From the NCBI GenBank assembly GCA_964609365.1, contig CAZSRC010000020.1:1-14400 (forward strand): 14,400 bases of DNA, read 5' to 3'. Under the pieces are notes generated by a model. The model was not told the origin of the DNA and did no database searches. It was given only the letters and a program-made list of their open reading frames with translations. The position numbers and the translations under genes are program-made. Positions within the stretch are counted from its first letter, which is position 1, and each line of letters begins with the position of its first letter. This DNA is from GCA-002840305 sp964609365 (lineage in GTDB: Bacteria; Patescibacteriota; Patescibacteriia; Patescibacteriales; UBA12465). Of the stretch, positions 11,878 to 14,400 are shown piece by piece.

Positions 11878-14280
11878 CTAAAAAAACCTCATAAATATAC
11901 CCTTTTTCGCCTTTTCTTTGTTATTTACTGCTATAGTTGTCTTTATTATAGAGTCTGGTATTAAGGATATGCTGTCTATACCACATTCTACTAAAAATTC
12001 AGCAAAATCTGGAAAGTCACTTGGGGCCTGACCACAGATACCGACCTTGGTTTTACTTTTTTTAGCAACTGATATCAAATTTTTAATTAAAATTTTTACA
12101 GCTTCATTTTTTTCATTAGAAATGCCTGCCACTTCTAATGTTCCTCCAGAGTCTCTATCAATTCCCAGGGTTAGTTGAGTTAGATCATTTGAGCCTATTG
12201 AAAATCCATCAAAAATTTTAGCAAATTTTTCTGCCAAAATAATATTAGCAGGAATTTCTGCCATAACATAAACCTCTAAACCATTTTTCCCTCTTTTTAA
12301 TCCATTGTCTTCCATTATTTTTAAAACTCTTAAACCTTCTTCAACTGTTCTGCAAAAAGGTATCATTATTTTTACATTAGTTAAACCAAAATCATCTCTA
12401 ACCTTTTTTAATGCAGCACATTCTAATTTAAAGGCTGGTAAAAAATCCTTAGAATAATATCTGCTAGCACCACGCCAGCCAATCATAGGATTTGATTCAG
12501 CTGGTTCATACTCCCTTCCTCCTATTAAGTTGGCATATTCGTTGGTTTTAAAATCTGATAACCTAACTATTACATCTTTTGGATAAAATCCAGCCGCTAA
12601 CATAGCTACGCCCTCAGCAAGCTTATCAACAAAAAATTGACTTTTATTTTTATGAGTTTCAGTTATTTGGTCTATTTGTTTTTTGGTTTTTTTATCTTTT
12701 ATTTTTTTATAATTTATTAATGCTAGTGGGTGTATTTTTATATAGTTATTAATAATAAACTCTAACCTAGCTAGGCCAACCCCATCATTTGGTATAAAAG
12801 AGTTTAAAAATGCTGTTTCCGGTTCTGCTATGTTCATCATTATTTTTGTTTTTGGTCTTTTTAATTTTCCAATATCTGTCCTTTCTATTTTAAAAGGAAT
12901 TTTTCCTTGATAAACAAAGCCAGTCTCACCCTCTGCGCAACTAACAGTAACATATTCCCCTCCTTTTAATTTTTTGCTAATATCATTTGTTCCAACGACA
13001 CAAGGTATTCCCATTTCTCTAGAAATTATAGCGGCATGACAAGTTCTGCCACCTTTATCAGTGACTATAGCTGAGGCAATTTTCATAATTGGCTCCCAAT
13101 CTGGATCAGTCATGCTTGTTACTAAAACTTGTCCTGCTTTAAATTTTTTAATATCCTTAACACTCATTATTCTATTGACTTCACCGCTACCAATTTTATT
13201 TCCAACACTTTGACCGGTGCTAATAGTTTTTCCCTTTTTTTGTATTTTATATCTTTCTAGAAAATTTAAATTTTTTGCGCTTTCTACTGTTTCTGGTCTA
13301 GCCTGAATTATATAGAGTTTTTTATCTTTGCCATCATAAGCCCATTCTATGTCCATGGCCTTTCCGTAATGCTTTTCAATTATCATTCCCCACTTTGCTA
13401 GTTGTAAAACATGTTGGTCACTTATTGATTGCTTAATTTGGTCTTCTTTTTTTACCGGAATATCTTTAACTGGTTTATTGTGATTTTTACTGTAAATCAT
13501 TTTTATTTCTTTTTTCCCTATGGATCTATAAATAATTTTTTTACTTGGCTTGAAAACAAAAAATTGATCAGGATTAACTTTTCCTTGAACAATATTTTCA
13601 CCTAGTCCATAAATAGAATGAACTAAAACAACATCTTTAAATCCAGATTCAGTGTCAATTGTAAACATAACACCAGAAGACCCAATGTCTGAACGAGACA
13701 TTTTTTGAATTCCAACTGATAGGGCTATGTTAAAATGATCAAAGCCTTTATCAGTTCGATAAGAAATAGCTCTATTAGTAAATAATGAAGCAATACACTT
13801 TCTAACAGCTAAGAGTAAATCTTTTTCACCTGAAATATTTAAAAAACTTTCTTGTTGTCCAGCAAAGGATGCGTCTGGTAAATCCTCCGCTGTTGCTGAA
13901 GATCTTACAGCAACATCTATATTTTCTCTTTTATAAAAACTAGATAATTTTTTATAAGCTATTATTATTTCTTTCTCTAAATCTTTTGGTATTTCTGTAT
14001 TTAATATTATTTCTCTAACCTTAGCGCCTCTTTCCATTAAATTTTGAACCTTATGAGTGTTCAAGTCTTTGAAAATTTCTCTAATTTGTTGTTTTAGGCC
14101 ACTTTTTTCCATAAAATAATTATAAGCCTCGGATGTTGTGGCAAAACCATAAGGAACATTAATTCCTTTTTTTGATAATTTTTGATACATTTCTCCCAAT
14201 GATGCATTTTTACCACCAACCATAGGAACATCAGATATTCTTAGTTCATCGAAAAATTTTATAAATTTTTTTTGAGACAT
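11878..14280 (-). CDS. ppsA: Phosphoenolpyruvate synthase (pyruvate, water dikinase)
   Basis: Complete, 800 aa (the E. coli enzyme is 792). It converts pyruvate, ATP and water to PEP, AMP and phosphate in the cytoplasm, and in fermentative cells can run toward pyruvate and ATP. Domains in order: ATP-grasp nucleotide-binding part (about 15-335) with VGGKNASLGEM (21-31), AVRSSATAEDLPDASFAGQQ (124-143) and IEWAYDG (311-317); the swivelling phosphohistidine domain with GGRTCHAAIISREMGIPCVV (410-429), His415 catalytic; and the C-terminal PEP/pyruvate barrel with GVGLARLEFI (500-509), IGSNDLTQLTLGIDRD (695-710) and GICGQAPSDFPDFAEFL (747-763), Cys749 being the proton donor. All key residues are present. 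It is transcribed alone from a promoter just upstream, with the secreted-protein gene behind it. Confidence 0.96.
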   Translation of the reverse strand: MSQKKFIKFFDELRISDVPMVGGKNASLGEMYQKLSKKGINVPYGFATTSEAYNYFMEKSGLKQQIREIFKDLNTHKVQNLMERGAKVREIILNTEIPKDLEKEIIIAYKKLSSFYKRENIDVAVRSSATAEDLPDASFAGQQESFLNISGEKDLLLAVRKCIASLFTNRAISYRTDKGFDHFNIALSVGIQKMSRSDIGSSGVMFTIDTESGFKDVVLVHSIYGLGENIVQGKVNPDQFFVFKPSKKIIYRSIGKKEIKMIYSKNHNKPVKDIPVKKEDQIKQSISDQHVLQLAKWGMIIEKHYGKAMDIEWAYDGKDKKLYIIQARPETVESAKNLNFLERYKIQKKGKTISTGQSVGNKIGSGEVNRIMSVKDIKKFKAGQVLVTSMTDPDWEPIMKIASAIVTDKGGRTCHAAIISREMGIPCVVGTNDISKKLKGGEYVTVSCAEGETGFVYQGKIPFKIERTDIGKLKRPKTKIMMNIAEPETAFLNSFIPNDGVGLARLEFIINNYIKIHPLALINYKKIKDKKTKKQIDQITETHKNKSQFFVDKLAEGVAMLAAGFYPKDVIVRLSDFKTNEYANLIGGREYEPAESNPMIGWRGASRYYSKDFLPAFKLECAALKKVRDDFGLTNVKIMIPFCRTVEEGLRVLKIMEDNGLKRGKNGLEVYVMAEIPANIILAEKFAKIFDGFSIGSNDLTQLTLGIDRDSGGTLEVAGISNEKNEAVKILIKNLISVAKKSKTKVGICGQAPSDFPDFAEFLVECGIDSISLIPDSIIKTTIAVNNKEKAKKGIFMRFF

Positions 14281-14313
14281 AATTTTATTTTATTAATTTA
14301 ATTTTATGTTTAC

Positions 14314-14342
14314 ATTATAACATTTTTGTATTTAATTGAAAA
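14314..14342 (-). promoter_or_regulatory. Promoter for PEP synthase
   Basis: On the minus strand TGTTATAAT (14322 to 14314) is a perfect extended -10, with TTTTCA (14342 to 14337, four of six matches to TTGACA) 17 bases upstream. Transcription would start near 14307, leaving a leader of about 26 bases without a Shine-Dalgarno. Confidence 0.65.
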
Positions 14343-14375
14343 TATATGTACGGTTGCAGAGTTAATGTTACATTC

Positions 14376-14384
14376 TGTGGATAA
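14376..14384 (-). promoter_or_regulatory. Perfect DnaA-box 9-mer
   Basis: TGTGGATAA on the plus strand is TTATCCACA on the minus strand, the consensus DnaA-binding site. Only one copy is visible; the surrounding DNA (14385-14400) is AT-rich and runs off the window. It could belong to a replication origin or a DnaA-regulated promoter beyond the edge, or be a chance match. Confidence 0.4.
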
Positions 14385-14400
14385 TTAATATTATTTAATG

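Noticed and set aside
11773..11964. Plus-strand open frame of 63 codons
   Set aside because: It overlaps the leader hairpin, the consensus minus-strand promoter and the 3' end of the PEP synthase gene on the other strand.

Overview
The window looks like chromosome from a Patescibacteria (Candidate Phyla Radiation) bacterium, probably a Parcubacteria-type lineage. This rests on the strong AT bias with Lys/Ile/Asn-rich proteins, start codons that mostly lack a Shine-Dalgarno sequence, many small two-helix type IV secretion pilins, a lipid-linked sugar GT2/GT-C pair, and a diversity-generating retroelement (DGR). No rRNA or tRNA gene is visible, so the taxonomy is inference.

Region 1 (1-1806) is most of a DGR: the C-terminal part of an Avd-like four-helix protein, an Asn-codon-rich template repeat (TR) ending at a 32-bp perfect palindrome, and a complete DGR reverse transcriptase. 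The target gene with its variable repeat is not in the window and probably lies upstream. A short segment of clearly higher G+C follows the reverse transcriptase and is unexplained.

Region 2 (about 1893-5742) is a tightly packed plus-strand operon: a solute-binding lipoprotein, a VirB2/TrbC-type pilin, a RodZ-like HTH membrane protein, a methyltransferase, a small membrane protein and a YraN nuclease-fold protein. It ends in a bidirectional terminator that contains the stop codons of both converging genes.

Region 3 (5727-8104, minus) is a two-gene operon of a DPM1-like GT2 glycosyltransferase and a GT-C-like membrane protein. It is transcribed divergently from Region 4 (8109-11005, plus), which holds six tandem paralogous pilin genes. 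The first has a consensus-like promoter, by far the best ribosome binding site in the window and a hairpin behind it; the other five follow closely spaced.

Region 4 converges on Region 5 (minus). Here an unrecognised 239-aa secreted protein of clearly higher G+C sits behind a fully consensus promoter and a long leader hairpin, and behind it lies a complete phosphoenolpyruvate synthase gene. A perfect DnaA-box 9-mer lies near the right edge.

Two themes stand out: cell-surface biology (seven pilin paralogs, lipoprotein, glycosylation pair, a DGR that diversifies a probable surface lectin) and one shared promoter form, TGNTATAAT, in front of all five operon starts called here.
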